Assembly (NCBI GenBank): GCA_029448655.1
Contig: JACCLO010000001.1
Span: 1,550,001 to 1,614,000 of the forward strand
DNA: 64,000 nucleotides
Direction of reading: 5' to 3'
Source of the DNA: Wolfiporia cocos
Taxonomy: Eukaryota; Basidiomycota; Agaricomycetes; Polyporales; Phaeolaceae
The notes under the pieces were generated by a model, which saw only the letters and a list, made by a program, of their open reading frames with translations, was not told the origin of the DNA and searched no databases. Each line of letters opens with the position of its first letter. Position 1 is the first letter of the stretch. Both the position numbers and the translations under genes were made by a program. Shown in pieces: positions 1 to 11,653 of this stretch.

Positions 1-521
1 CCATTAGCCATAGAACCCAATGCCAGCATGTTATAACAACCCACAATGTGTTGTGTTGCCCAAGCAAGTGTGGGGGAGGTTGCTTATGAGCTCACAGATA
101 AGCAATGACTGTGTAGGGGCTTTCAACAGCTTATTACAGATGGTAATATGTCTGTTATTGCACCAATGTAGTGTGTCAATGTCTCTTGTCCCACTCCCCC
201 ACAGGGTAGGCAGGGGGCATTGTTTGTCACTGTTGTGACAGGGAAAGCCTAACACCTCCATCCACCCGTGTCCACCTACTCGAGTTTTGGTGGGGCCCCC
301 CTATACGTTTTTGGCACCGATTTTTTTATTTCATAGATGTACTCTAATACCCATGTAGATTACAGCGGTAGCGAAATTATTGCAACGCGCGGTCAGGAAG
401 ACGCGCAAAACGCGAATTGCGTAGGTTTTCGTCAAATGCGGCGCGCGCGTCGGGCGTGGGAATCCACCGGCCAACTCCGCGGGTGGCAGGCGCCCTATCT
501 AATGGGAGGAGGATCAACGAC

Positions 522-562
522 GCGCATGGACGCCACGCGGCAAACGTGGCGTCCATGTGCGC
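522..562. repeat. Inverted repeat able to form a hairpin
   Basis: The arm at 522-537 pairs with the arm at 545-560 with one mismatch in 16, leaving a 7-base loop. It is not followed by a T-run and lies 265 bases beyond the ELP6 stop codon. It could be a structural part of a mobile-element relic. Confidence 0.8.
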
Positions 563-570
563 AAAACGCG

Positions 571-616
571 AGCGACACGCTAGCTGCACGCTAGCGACAC
601 GCTAGCGACACGTGAG
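571..616. repeat. Short tandem repeat, unit about 11 bases (gctagcgacac)
   Basis: The unit gctagcgacac occurs in about three and a half slightly varied copies (agcgacac, gctagctgcac, gctagcgacac, gctagcgacac). It directly follows the hairpin at 522-562. No function is apparent. Confidence 0.75.
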
Positions 617-826
617 CGCCTACGGCGCGAGCTCCCATTATATTATGGATACAGTGCTACACGACGATGGCCAGCGGATATGTCTCCTATACGACTTTTA
701 TTCAGCCGCATTTGTGCAGCTGCTGGAAGGACAACTGACCTACATGGCGGAAGGAACTAGTTTAATGAAGTTTTGAGACCCAGGAAATCCGCCACCTTTG
801 TTGATACTCCAATACGCAGGCTATCG

Positions 827-1736
827 CTACAACACTCCACCACCAGTGCCTCGATCGAAGAAGACGGAATCGGTGTCTGTCAAGCGATAGTGCACCGCCG
901 CACTTCGCGGAATCAGAGCGAAGGGGATATCAACTGCACACGGACCAGCATGCAATGCCACCTCGAATCAACTTAAGTGAGCACATTGACACTGACATGT
1001 ATATGTCCACGCTACCTGTCCGCTAACAGCCCCACTCCTCCCGCTTGCCAATGGCATCACGTCCATGTGGTATGTGCATAGTTGCAGAAGGTGTCTGAGC
1101 AAATCATCGGGGTCCCCAGGCGTCACAACATGATGTCGGACAATGAGAGGTGCGTTGGTCTGTCTCAGGGGGTAAGAGATGAATCCTGGTCACTGTGATA
1201 GAAACACAAGGCGCACCTTGCGGCACAGCGCAGAGAGTGCACGCGCAAAGCGGGTTAACTCTACCAGCGGAATCCCGATCCACTCGAGGGTAGCAATATC
1301 GTCCAGAATTACTAGCCACCGAGATAGTCCATATCCCGAGTGTCCGGAAATTGTAGACCGCAGCCTTTCCAATACATTCTTAAGATTTGGAAGTCCGGAC
1401 TGGGAGAGTGCATCAGAAGCAGATGTAACGCTAACGAACACCAGGGACTCCGATTCCAGACTTTGCGCAAGGTTAACATTCTTCACGAGCGACCGGCGGA
1501 CGTCTCCTCAGTTCAGGCGGATTCTGAGCTCAGGATGTGTGACCGACCGATCTTCCAGCGACTGCTTTCCACCTTGTGAAATCCTCGGACACGGACAGAA
1601 TCGCACATCGCGCATCTTTGCCGCTCTTCAGATGAGTCGCGAGATACCGGTGGAGAAGAAAATCTGCAGGAGACGCGAGTTCATTTGTGATAAGCAGAAC
1701 CTTTCCGGGAATAGGAAGTGCAGCGGGAGGAAACAT
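827..1736 (-). CDS. ELP6: Elongator complex subunit 6 (Elp6)
   Basis: Elp6 is a RecA-like subunit of the Elp456 ring of Elongator, which modifies the wobble uridine of tRNAs. Four exons splice cleanly: 1736-1544, 1506-1217, 1159-997 and 933-827. The frames agree across all junctions and give about 250 residues, close to family length. Family hallmarks visible are the N-terminal PGKVLLITNELASPADFLLH, the central LVILDDIATLEWIG strand, NAPLIVRHH, the SGRSGAVSG turn, and the C-terminal HYRLTDTDSVFF followed by RGTGGGVL at the stop. Introns are 37-63 bases; the first is short, so its exact donor is the least certain. As expected for Elp6, no classical Walker A motif is seen. Identification is by motif recall, not a search. 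Confidence 0.88.
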
Positions 1737-2299
1737 AGTGGTACGAATTTATTGCAACAAGGCTTGCAGCTTACATAAACCGATCGGAGGGAACCGAAGA
1801 ATCGTCTTGGTCAGAGGCTCTTACATAATACCACAAAGCACGCACAAACAAGCACCTACTGCCGCCCTCATTAATCAGTACGTATGGAAGATGGCATGCC
1901 CTTTCGATCTGTGCTACATCACAGGCTGTGATCGCCAGTGTGTGCCAATCACACGTTAAATTTCATCAACTTTTGCTGCTTTGAAGCATGCTAGTTGCTC
2001 AGCGCCCAGTGCTGACCAACGACTTAACGGTGAGGCAGAGCTGCTCTGAGGTGAGATACACGAGACCAAACCGTCTGTTGTCTGATTGACACATAAAATC
2101 GTGTTCTGCATAATGTTAAGCTACACTGGGGCCTATTTCTTCTTGCCGTTATACGATCATCAAGTTCTAGCGCAATTACTGTATACTAGAATTCCCAGCG
2201 AGGCTGTCTAGCTTCATGGGTTTGATACAGCCACAGCCGTCATAATACTCACTCTGCTGTACACGTCATTTCTTTCTTATCTCTAGTGATGCAGATGAA
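1737..2299. other. Intergenic region upstream of ELP6
   Basis: This holds the presumed ELP6 promoter. Open frames on the plus strand run through it but show no recognisable domain. No TATA box was found close to the ELP6 start. Confidence 0.35.
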
Positions 2300-5200
2300 A
2301 AACCAGCTTGAGCCCATAATATATGCTCCCCTCACGTCTCTTAAATGCGTTTAGGTCGCAATACTGTTCTCGTGCTCCAGCCGTGACATTCTTCTCGTCG
2401 TTTTGCTACTGCGGAGAGAGACAAAAAACTAGCATAGCCACCGCTGCAGTCCCCCTTATCCAACGTGATTCACCTGTTGACGTCTCCTGATGCGCCACAT
2501 TTTTAGCATCAGAGTCATGAAAATGCAACGTCTCTGGTTGGATCGCAACTGGAGCCATAATATGCAATATGTCTCGTCTCGTGGAGCACCATCTGTGTAG
2601 TCGCTGTCAATGTTGATTGAAATGTTGGGTAGCAACCCCTGATTGATGTGGCATACGTCAACATAGACGTGTCGCCAACCTCAGGGTCACAGTGCCAGTT
2701 GCGACCGGATCATCTTGGTTTTGTCATGGACCAATGCATAAGCCGAGATAAAAGAGGTTGCACCTGGCGAGAAGAGTCCTGATGGGATATGTAATATCGG
2801 AGAATAACTGCATAGCGGTTTTACGTCGATCTTACATGATCATGACGTATTCTGTGTCCACCCGGTCGAGAGATTCGTCCAGCCGAGGCTGTACTGTATA
2901 TTCCGCGATTTGTACGTTGGGAGCCCCAGCTCTCAGGATTCAGTAGATTTGAATAGACGCGCCACGAGTAGATAGGATACTTTGAGATCGCATGGTGTCA
3001 GCGGGCGCAGCAATACGACCTGAATATTTGAGAATTCGACGTCTTTGACAAGAGGTGCAAGATAGATGCTATACCCCTGTCAGTACTGAGCTGGAGACGA
3101 TAGGCGTGCAAGATTACTCATACATGGTAGATAAACCGGGGATCACGTCTACCCGACAAGTACCCAGATATTGCATATCATCATCGAGCGTCATCGCGAC
3201 GTGACTGCGGGGCTTGTACAATTGATCTGGGCTCTGCAACATACTACTGGCATATTATCCATCACATCTTGTGGTAGTTCCGCGACAACCTGCTGTCGGC
3301 GGTTGGCATAGTGAAACGTCGGCATGCTGTCAAGGAACAACTTATCGGCTCCCTGGATCACGAATTCGTGATACGTGCGCTCGACATTGATCCATCGCAG
3401 GTTGTTCTGATGGCCGCCGAGTCATATTTGGCAGAATATTATGCAAATGAACCTATCCTTCCTTTCTGAAAGCTGTATAAGTTGCAGTTGCTTGCCTATA
3501 TTTCAAGTTTGACTTAACTGCAATGAACGGAAGCAGTGAACAACAGGATCTGCCATCGGTATCGTCGAGCCTGGGGTCTTATTTGAACTGCATCAGCTTG
3601 CTGTCCGCTAGCGCCGATGAGAACGATAAGTTTCCGAGGTCATCAGTTTCCGGAGTCGCCGGTGTATGCGCTGATCGGAGAAGTTCGCTCCTGCAATGTC
3701 TTGTTTGTACCCGTGCAAGCGAGGCTACTGATGCGATGAGATTATAGCCTGCGAGAACAATCATTCCCATCATAAGCTTGTTCTCGGTAGCTGATGCGAA
3801 TGGTCGCTTCACGAATTCCTTCAAGAGCATGTACCACTTTCGATAGAGCTCCTAGTCCATGTCAGCCACTGTCACCTGATTCAACATGATTCAAGCCAAA
3901 ACCAATGTTAGACGTTAGACACCTACGCCGCAACCTGGGGTTCGTCAGGCTATCTGCACGACCGCGAATTCGTCAGCCAACTTCGCAATGCAAACAGGGG
4001 TCATGGCACAGACCTTCTCTCCCGCCCTTATATCTCTGTCGTCTCCACATCTTGGCCTACAGTGTATTGGTATAAAGGCTTGATGCCGTAGTATTCAACC
4101 GCATGCGCTTGCTTTGGTAACATAGCCCGCCACGGGATGGGGACAATTTCTCGACTTATGGCTGTTAATATTGACTGGATCTGCGTCCTTCGTGTCCCGA
4201 TCACCTCACCGTGTACGCCCAAAGCGAAGCACCCTGCCCATGTGGCGTTGCAATACACGAGGCAAGACAAGCCATGCAAATTCTCAGAGTCTGAGCATGT
4301 TCGAGGACCCTGTCAGTGGGCCGACAGCACCATATTCGGTAGATATATGATTACTTGGATGTCGAAGACTGCAATTTGCTCATCAACATTTCTTCAGTTT
4401 ATGTCTCAAGTCGTTTGAATCCAGCCACGCATGCCGATCGATGCCGATCTCGAATAAATTACCCTCTCCAAGTGAATCTGGAATGATGTCAATATCAAGT
4501 ACTCGCATATCTATGATAGTGAGCCAGCACGTACTAACACCCTTAGTGGTGAAGTAGTAACTAGTTACAGATATTAAATTACTGAGGGCGGCGAATCCCA
4601 AAGACTATCGAGCTCGATGAAGCTGGGCGAATATGGTCCCATTGCAGAGCCGAGATATTCCGCTGGTATGCCATATTCCCGAGACAATCATTGATCGACG
4701 AGATTCAGGATGTCTGGTTTCAGATTGAGGAGCTTCCATGTACCCGGATCCAGTCTCTATTCGGTGATGACTAGTTTCGATGATGAGCGTCAGGACTTCA
4801 TGCTGCAAGCTGTGGCCGTGTATTCATCTTGAGATCTACGCGAGATGGTCATGTGTACTCACCGTCACCGACCCTGCCAAGTTGTACTGCGATGGTGACT
4901 ATACTGCAACACTGGCATTATAATAGATCCGTGCCACATCGCCTCGTAGTTGACGACGGATCCAATGTAAGCAACATGATCCCAACCTAGCGGGACAGTC
5001 GAGGGTTGGAGGATCCTCTCTCATCTCGGCCGTATTGTAGCCAATCAAATGATATAGATCCTATGTATTTGATCATCCTCATCAATGGACTTGCTTCCGC
5101 AATGATGTTGTTTTGATTGATTGTATAAAAGGCCGAGAAAATAGCCCGAAGCGGCGGGCAATGTGAATTCATGCACTACATGCACGGCATAGTAGGTATA

Positions 5201-6310
5201 GAGTGCTGGCAAGGAGGGAGGACAGGCATATTGTCGAGCTTGTCAATCAATACCTTGAATCCCTCACTTTCCATTGTCCCAGTGATATTAATGAACACAG
5301 TATATGTTGGATGTAGCCGCTCGTCAGTATGCTGCAGATCTGGACTATCGTAGAGGAGAAGACGGATGTGACATAGCTCCACGCACTCCATCGCTGAGGA
5401 AAACCTTTGGCGGCATGTTTCAAGTGGTGAATCATCTTCCTGAGGTGATTCTTGGAACACCGATGTTATCACCCTTCAGACACATTAGATCCTGGGACCT
5501 CAGGCATCGCTATTCTTGTTAAAATCCGGAGGGTAAGCGTAGCAAGACCGCATGTCAGTTGCCATGATATATATGCCGACAATCTCAATGAAGTACCGAG
5601 ATCGACGGCTGCTAGTGTATGATGAAACGACCTGGTAGAGCCGATACAGCGCGGCGACCTGACGGGTGTCTGCCCGACCAGGCCGGCAACCCACCCAAAG
5701 CGGGAACGTTGCCCCAAGGAAGACGACAAGTTATCTCCGAGGACTCACCTGAGTTTGGTGTATGCGGGTCACAGATTGAGCTTGCTGCTGTCTGGCTGTT
5801 GTCCCGCCAGCATTTGCTACGTTGCCTCATACTAGCTCATGAGCACTTGCGTAAGTACCAGCAAATCCAGTAGCACGCTCATGAAGGCTGTTATAGAGAA
5901 AGCGACGACAGTGGAGCGATCGCAAGCTTGGAATTGAGACACTGGCATAGGAGACTGCTTCGTAAAAGAGACTGGTACAGGGAGCTGCACCACTACTTCC
6001 AAACAGTCAAGTAAGTGAATGTATCGAGCTCTAAGGACAACCTAGTAGGCAGAGGAGCAAAGCGAACCTAGTCAACCCGATCCAGACATGGCCACCAACG
6101 GTACACTGAGATAATCAATGAGAGACCTGGACACCCAGAGACAAACGACATGACATACCCGAGTGCTCGGACCTCCTACGGCGCGGCGAAATCTGCACAC
6201 CCGACGTCCCGACAGCAAAGAGTCTGCCATTAGCGAAAGGTATCTAACGTAGTAATGAAGGGTGTTCAACGGAACGTCGAGGATCGAAGGTGAAGTGGAG
6301 GAGCACAACT
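2300..6310 (-). pseudogene. Decayed protein-coding region, family not recognised
   Basis: Several minus-strand stretches read like real protein but do not join into one frame. Examples are 3424-3236 (contains FVIQGADKLFLDSMPTFHYA), 3060-2950 (contains FSNIQVVLLRPLTP), about 2935-2830 (contains RLDESLDRVDTEYVMIM), 4279-4028 (contains WRAMLPKQAHAVEYYG), 5400-5176 (contains YTVFINITGTMESEGF), and 6300-6200. Between them lie stop codons and frame changes that ordinary introns do not explain well. This could be one or two F-box-like or other fungus-specific genes that have decayed, or a live gene with many introns. Boundaries are approximate and no function is assigned. Confidence 0.35.
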
Positions 6311-6578
6311 ACAGCGGTAACAGTATGACGAACACCAGGTACGGGATAGCATGGGGCGGAAACTAAGACTAAGTACGTGTGGCCATGTCAATGAACGAGC
6401 GACGGAGTCAACCTGCGGGCGGGTGAAGAGTAGGCTTCAGGTATGTACGGTAAAATGCGAGACTACCCTGGGCAGGATCAATGCGTATGACGGGAAATGA
6501 GACAGTTAGATAATGCATGCAAGCCATAAAACTTCCTATTCCCTGAACATCGTGCGCAGCGCCTCTAACGGCGCGATA

Positions 6579-8210
6579 CTACAGCAAACCACACTCCCGC
6601 AGATGGAGTTGCAGAAGGATGTCCTGGATAGCGCTGAGGACAACTGTCGCAAGGGTCAGAGGCGCATCAGCGCTAGAATCCACCATCGGAATCAGACACA
6701 TCACATACACTTGATTTGCTGCGTATCTGTCGCACACGTGTAGTGCGCATAGATCTGTTTCGTCGCCGCGCTTTGATTGAGCGACACGAATCGGTGCAGT
6801 AGGTAGTCACATGCGGCGTCGTAGTTGTCACCACCCGTGTAATCTGGGAAGTAGTCACCGAGTGGTGAGCGGGGCAGCTTCTCCGCGAACAAGTCGATCT
6901 TGTTCAGGAACAGAATCTGCAATTGCGTTGACCTAGTTAGCAACCGGCTATTGACCGGGATACGGTACGTACGATGGACGTCTTGACAAACCATCGCGAA
7001 TTGCAAATCGAGTCGAACAAAGTCAGCGCTTCTTGCATACGGTTCTGCCATCAATCAGCCACTGCATTCTCCGATCACGCGGAACAATGCCACTCACGAC
7101 GCTCTCGTCTTCGTACAGGTTCTGATCGTACTCGCTTAAACTGACCAGAAACACGAGGGCGGTCACGTTCTCGAAGCAGTGGATCCACTTCTTCCGCTCC
7201 GAACGCTGACCACCGACGTCGAACAGTTTATATGTCAGTTCGCCGACCTTAAACGTCGTCTCCGTGATACCGGTTGTCTTGACTCGTGAGCGCAGGATGT
7301 CCTGGTCTGTTGGCATGAAGTCTGGCGCGGCCATGCGATCAATCGCATTGAAGTAGTATACCGCCGAGTCGTTCAGCTGGAACTCGCGGGACCGGCTCAC
7401 CGCCTCTCTCACCCCAGGGTCGCTCCAGAGCCCGCGGACTGCATCGGCGATATCCGGCGCGAGCATTTCGCATTCCAGTTGCACGGGCAGCGAGAGGATC
7501 ACCATTTTCCGTGCGTCGTTCTGTGGCGACAGCTGAATGTCCAGTACTGGTAGTGCCTCGAGAATAGCACTGTCAAGAAAGCAGACATGTCAGCTGAACG
7601 GAACATACATGCGTGTGTAAAGTGTGGACGGCGTCAAGATATACATGCGGCCGGGTGGCAATGCAGTGTGATGCAGTGTACCGAGGTCCTACGGCGGGCC
7701 GTGCTTCGCAGCGTGCAGACCCAGGTCCTCACCCACTCGCAACCCATGTAAGTCGATGCGCTTTCGAACTTGGGACAATGCAGCCGTTAAGGAACAGCCG
7801 GGAGCCCGCCTCGCAGACGAGCCGATCATCGGGAAGCGAGGGCTGACAACTCACCGCATAGACTGAATGGTGTTGGAGAAGATAATCTCCTTGTATGAGT
7901 CCCGCTCTTGCTCATTATACCCGCCATGATGAATGAGCTTCATCTGCTTGAGAACCGTCGACTTCGGGGCGGCGTGAGCACCGGCATCGCAGGCAAGATC
8001 GGAGCGCAACGTACTTTGCCCGACTCTCCGGCCCCCAACAGTAACATTTTAATTTCGTTCTTCGCCATCACGCGGTCCCGCTTGAGCTGGCTCTCGATCT
8101 CGTCATTGCCTGCGAGAAGATAGGTCACAGAAGTGGCGGTAAAGCAGTGAAGAGAGCGACTGACGGGCCTTGGCCTCATCGTCAACGCCAGTTGATTGCA
8201 CGCAACCCAT
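6579..8210 (-). CDS. Heterotrimeric G-protein alpha subunit, fungal group I
   Basis: A membrane-bound GTPase that relays signals from seven-helix receptors, usually in pheromone or nutrient sensing. Seven exons (8210-8165, 8109-8015, 7961-7855, 7569-7098, 7044-6973, 6916-6709, 6643-6579) join in frame to exactly 354 residues, the normal length. Visible are MGC at the start (myristoylation on Gly2, palmitoylation on Cys3), P-loop GAGESGKST, switch I RVKTTGI with the catalytic Arg, switch [10 protein letters not shown] with the catalytic Gln, NKID, TCATDT, and the C-terminus RECGLL. Cys at position -4 marks the Gi-like class open to pertussis-toxin ADP-ribosylation. All catalytic residues are intact. 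A pyrimidine-rich leader lies upstream. Confidence 0.97.
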
Positions 8211-8242
8211 GATGACCGACGGCGGCTAATGTGAGCGGGTGG

Positions 8243-8286
8243 TGGAGAAGAAGAAAAAAAGGAGCGAAAGGAGAGAAAGGATGAGG
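8243..8286 (-). promoter_or_regulatory. Pyrimidine-rich leader of the G alpha gene
   Basis: On the coding (minus) strand this is an almost unbroken C/T tract starting about 33 bases upstream of the G alpha start codon. CT-rich tracts just upstream of the start are common near transcription starts in filamentous fungi. The role is inferred from position. Confidence 0.45.
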
Positions 8287-8940
8287 GGGCGTCTGGAGTT
8301 GGTGACCGAGAACGAAAGGAGCGAGTGATGAGGTTCCGCCTGATCACCAACGTCGGAACTGCCCAGCGACTCGGCCAAACACGGCCACACACCGAGCAGG
8401 CGCTTGACGTTGCGATGTGGTGTTGCAATATATCACGCGCAGCATTATAAACCTCGCTCAAAATCAGATCCCAACGCTCCAAATTCGTGGGTTCGCACGT
8501 CTGATTAGCACACGTGTGTGGGAAGACCGTATATTGGTTGGTACATATTCCAGTCGGTGCATGTAGGAGGGCGTTTCTAGCCGGAATAATCGTACATCCG
8601 GTGCAGATATACAGGAATGCTAATCGATAGTGCTGATAAGACTATGATGCTACGAAACACACAATGCGGGACACTGTTGGACATATCATGCAGCAGCAGC
8701 ATCTGTCTCAGCTCAGCGTCCGCGCCTCCGCCCGAACACGGCGGCAAGGAAAATAACAAGTGGAGCAAGCAATACTGTAGTAGCGGCACGAGCCACCCGC
8801 ATGCCTCCGTGCGACGGCACGTGGGCGGAAGGTGTTGTATAGCACCTCCTGCATACCTACAATGATCTAAGTAGTTGTTTTTCAATGGAATCCTATAATG
8901 CATACATCTTCAGTTCAGTCGATGGGGTCGGCTGAAACGT
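8287..8940. other. Intergenic region, G alpha promoter side
   Basis: Lies between the BCS1-like stop codon and the G alpha start. Apart from the adjacent CT-rich leader, a CCAAT-type motif occurs near 8531-8540 on the minus strand and a TTTATAAT-like motif near 8446-8453. No gene is seen; small open frames on both strands lack supporting features. Confidence 0.4.
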
Positions 8941-11653
8941 TCAACGTCTGTCAAAGCAGAAGCGCCCGCCGCGGCCCCGTGATCTTCGGTGCTTGGTGCT
9001 ACGCAAACCCACTGGGTAATCAAGTTCGGCGTCTTGCTCATCCTCTTCCTGGTCCTGATCCTGGTCTTGATCCTGGTCTTGATCCTGGTCCTGATCCTGG
9101 TCCTGGTCCTGATCCTGATCCTGATCCTGGTCCTGGTCGTCCTGGCCAGCATCGTCGATCTGCTGCTGCTCCTCGTTGACATTCTGATTGCCATCGAGGG
9201 CTTCAGCCACCGCCTGTCGTGCCCTCTCCTCGACGGCCGCCTTGACAGCCTCCAGCTTCACCTTCGCCGCTTCCCCCTCCATCTTCTCGAGCAGTCGCCT
9301 CTGGGCTTCCTCCTCTTCCTCCTTCTTCTTCTTGAGCAAAGCCTCCTTGCGTCTCTTCTCGCGCTAGAATGAGATTCACATGAGCACATCGTATCTCGGC
9401 TAACGTTTGCCGGGTCTTCCCAAATAGGAAGGAGCATCGATTATCGATTCACGCACCTCCTGCTTTTCCTTGAGCTCTCGCTCCTCTCGCTCCTTCCTCA
9501 TCTTCTCCCTCAGCTCCCGCTCGCTGACGACCCACGCAGCTGCTTCCTCTGCAGCGGCCTCAGGGCGGGACTTGTTCTTGAGCAGATCTATTGGAGCGCC
9601 CGCAGATAACGCACCAATTCAGTATCGACCGGCAAAGGAGCGCAAATCGTTAGCATGCTTCCCAAACGGTCTGCGCTGCCAGGTCTGTGGGAATCCACGC
9701 AGCCACCGAGGCGAAACATTGATGCCCCACAGCCCGGCAGCACAGAAACGGATATTAGGAAACCAGATATTGGCACTCACAGCCTTGCAGCGCCGCAACG
9801 CTGAACTCCTCGTCCGGGATCGCGTCTGCAAATTTCTTGGCCAGCATTGCGAGCGTCGCGCCGTCGAGTGGCTTGGCCGAGTGTTGCGCTATCTCGTCAT
9901 CGACAGGTGGCGGGAGGTACGCCTGGTTCTTCAGACTGTCATCGCTGCGTGATGCCCTGGACTTCCCTGACGCCGAGGAGCGGCCTGGCGTTGATGGAAC
10001 AGATGATATCGAACCCAGGGACGCTGATATGCTGTTGGGTGTTGATGGTATCGAAAACAGAGATGATAAGCCTGATGACAATGACTCAGTCGATGGCGAT
10101 GGCGGTGTCGGAAGCTCGATGCCCTCAAGTTCCCCCTCAATGACGACGTTGTCCTCATCTGTGGAAGGGAAGAAATTGCGGAAGAGCAACTCTGCCTGCC
10201 ATTTGGACGCGTTCTTGAAGTCAATCCACACGTCCATGCGCCCTGGCCGGGAAAGCGCCGGGTCGAGACGCTCAAGGTGGTTCGTGGTCCTAGGATGATA
10301 ATCAGCGCAAGGGGATGATGTGAGTGCAGTGCTACTCACGCGAACAGGATGCGGCCCTCCGATGCGGCAACACCGTCAAGCGCGTTCAGCAAACCGCTCA
10401 GGCTAAGAGTGTTCACATCTGACAAGTGTTCCTTATGCTTTCTGCTGCTTCCGTGTCGGGCGTGTGTGTCTGTGCTCTCTGACGTGGTGTTGTTCTCGTT
10501 GTTCTCTGGGCTGCCTGTAGACGCGCTATCTCTCGATGTGCTTCTCGTGAATGCGGCATCCAGGTCTTCCAGCAATACTATGCATCGTGCTGGCACTCGA
10601 CCCATCAGTGTCGTCAGCGTGCTGTCGTTGATCCACGATGACGACAAGGACACGACATAGATGTCCAGCATCAGTTCACCCGCAATCGCGTGGATGAGCG
10701 AGCTCTTGCCAGAGCCTGGAACACCATACAAAAGGTATCCCCGTCTAAAGGGAATTCCCCGGTCCGCATACCACTGTCAATCAGTAGTAGGTCAGCGGAC
10801 CAATGACGGCAGGGCGGCGCATAAAGAAGCATACCTTCTCGGACTTCAAGAAGTCCTTGGTGTCCGCCAGCAGCATTTCCTTTACACCCGGGTTCAGCAC
10901 AATGGACGACAACGGCCGCTTGTGCCGAGAATCCGTCCAGCGCCAGCAGCCATGCGAGTCAGCGAAATAGATCTGTATCCGGTGGACTGCCTCGGCCTCG
11001 TACTCCTTTTTGGCCTGCAGTACGAGCTGCTTGAGGATCGAGTTGTTGCGCGCGACGACGCTGATGGAGAGCATCTCACAGCTACTCCACTCGGGTTTGT
11101 TGGGTTTCCTGCCACGTTTCACACGCAGCCAGTGGCCCTTGTAGTAGATCGTGTGCGTCGTGTTCGCCGTGGGCTGGAAGACGACGCGTGTCTTCACCTT
11201 TCCAGGCGAGTCCTCGCCGTCGTCGTCGTCGTCGTCCCCGAACGAGTTGTCCGCGGCGCCGCCCCAGCCGTGGCTCGTCGTGCGCGTTGTCGTCTCAAAC
11301 TCACGCGAGCGCTGCCACTCAGGCCGGCGCGACAGCCAAAGCATCAGCCAATCGTATGGGTAGTCCTCCTCCGAGAAGTGCGCTGTGAGGAAGAATGCTG
11401 CGGCCACGCGTCAGCAGCGAGGCGCGCCGCAGGGCCCAAAACGACTCACAGTTAATGAAGTGTGACCTACATATGACGCAGCGATGAGTCGGAGTCAGTG
11501 GCAGGCGTTTAGTGGCACGTACCATCCAGAGCTCGCCATCCGCCGGGCGGTCTCGACGGTACCGCCGAGGACGACGAGCTTCATGCCGTCAATCATGGAC
11601 GAGCCTCCGCCGCCGCCGACGAGGGGCTGCACGAGTGATTTGAAGGCGTCCAT
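8941..11653 (-). CDS. BCS1-like AAA ATPase
   Basis: Belongs to the BCS1 family; the founding member is a mitochondrial inner-membrane translocase that inserts the Rieske protein into complex III. Fungi carry several extra copies of less certain role, and this appears to be one. Order of parts: short N-terminus ([19 protein letters not shown]), BCS1_N region ([13 protein letters not shown]), Walker [10 protein letters not shown] near 10700, Walker [12 protein letters not shown] near 10570, and sensor/[22 protein letters not shown] near 10290. A Ser-rich insertion sits near 10500, another Ser/Pro-rich stretch near 10000-10120, then an E/K-rich coiled coil and an Asp-Gln dipeptide repeat tail. 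It has several introns of about 50-90 bases. The stop codon is at 8941-8943. Confidence 0.9.
9049..9138. repeat. Hexanucleotide repeat encoding (Asp-Gln)n
   Basis: About 15 tandem copies of ctggtc or ctgatc (plus strand) lie in the last exon of the BCS1-like gene. Read on the coding strand they give alternating Asp and Gln. Third-base variation between gac and gat, and caa and cag, shows that the array is not brand new, but length change would keep the frame. Confidence 0.92.

Larger units (their letters stand above)
1..826. other. Gene-free CpG-rich flank downstream of ELP6
   Basis: No convincing gene is seen. From about 340 to 620 the sequence is rich in CpG, with many cgcg and gcgc blocks. 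It holds a strong hairpin (522-562) and short tandem repeats (about 571-616). Around 284-300 a run reading tggtggggccccccta resembles the end sequences of some fungal DNA elements, but no partner end is visible. The small open frames on both strands lack splice signals or known motifs. Confidence 0.5.

Noticed and set aside
284..300. Possible element end (tggtggggcccccc)
   Set aside because: No matching inverted or direct end was found in the window, so no element can be delimited.
8989..9372. Plus-strand frame with a long Leu-Ile-Val run that looks like a membrane protein
   Set aside because: The hydrophobic run is simply the reverse reading of the Asp-Gln repeat of the BCS1-like gene.
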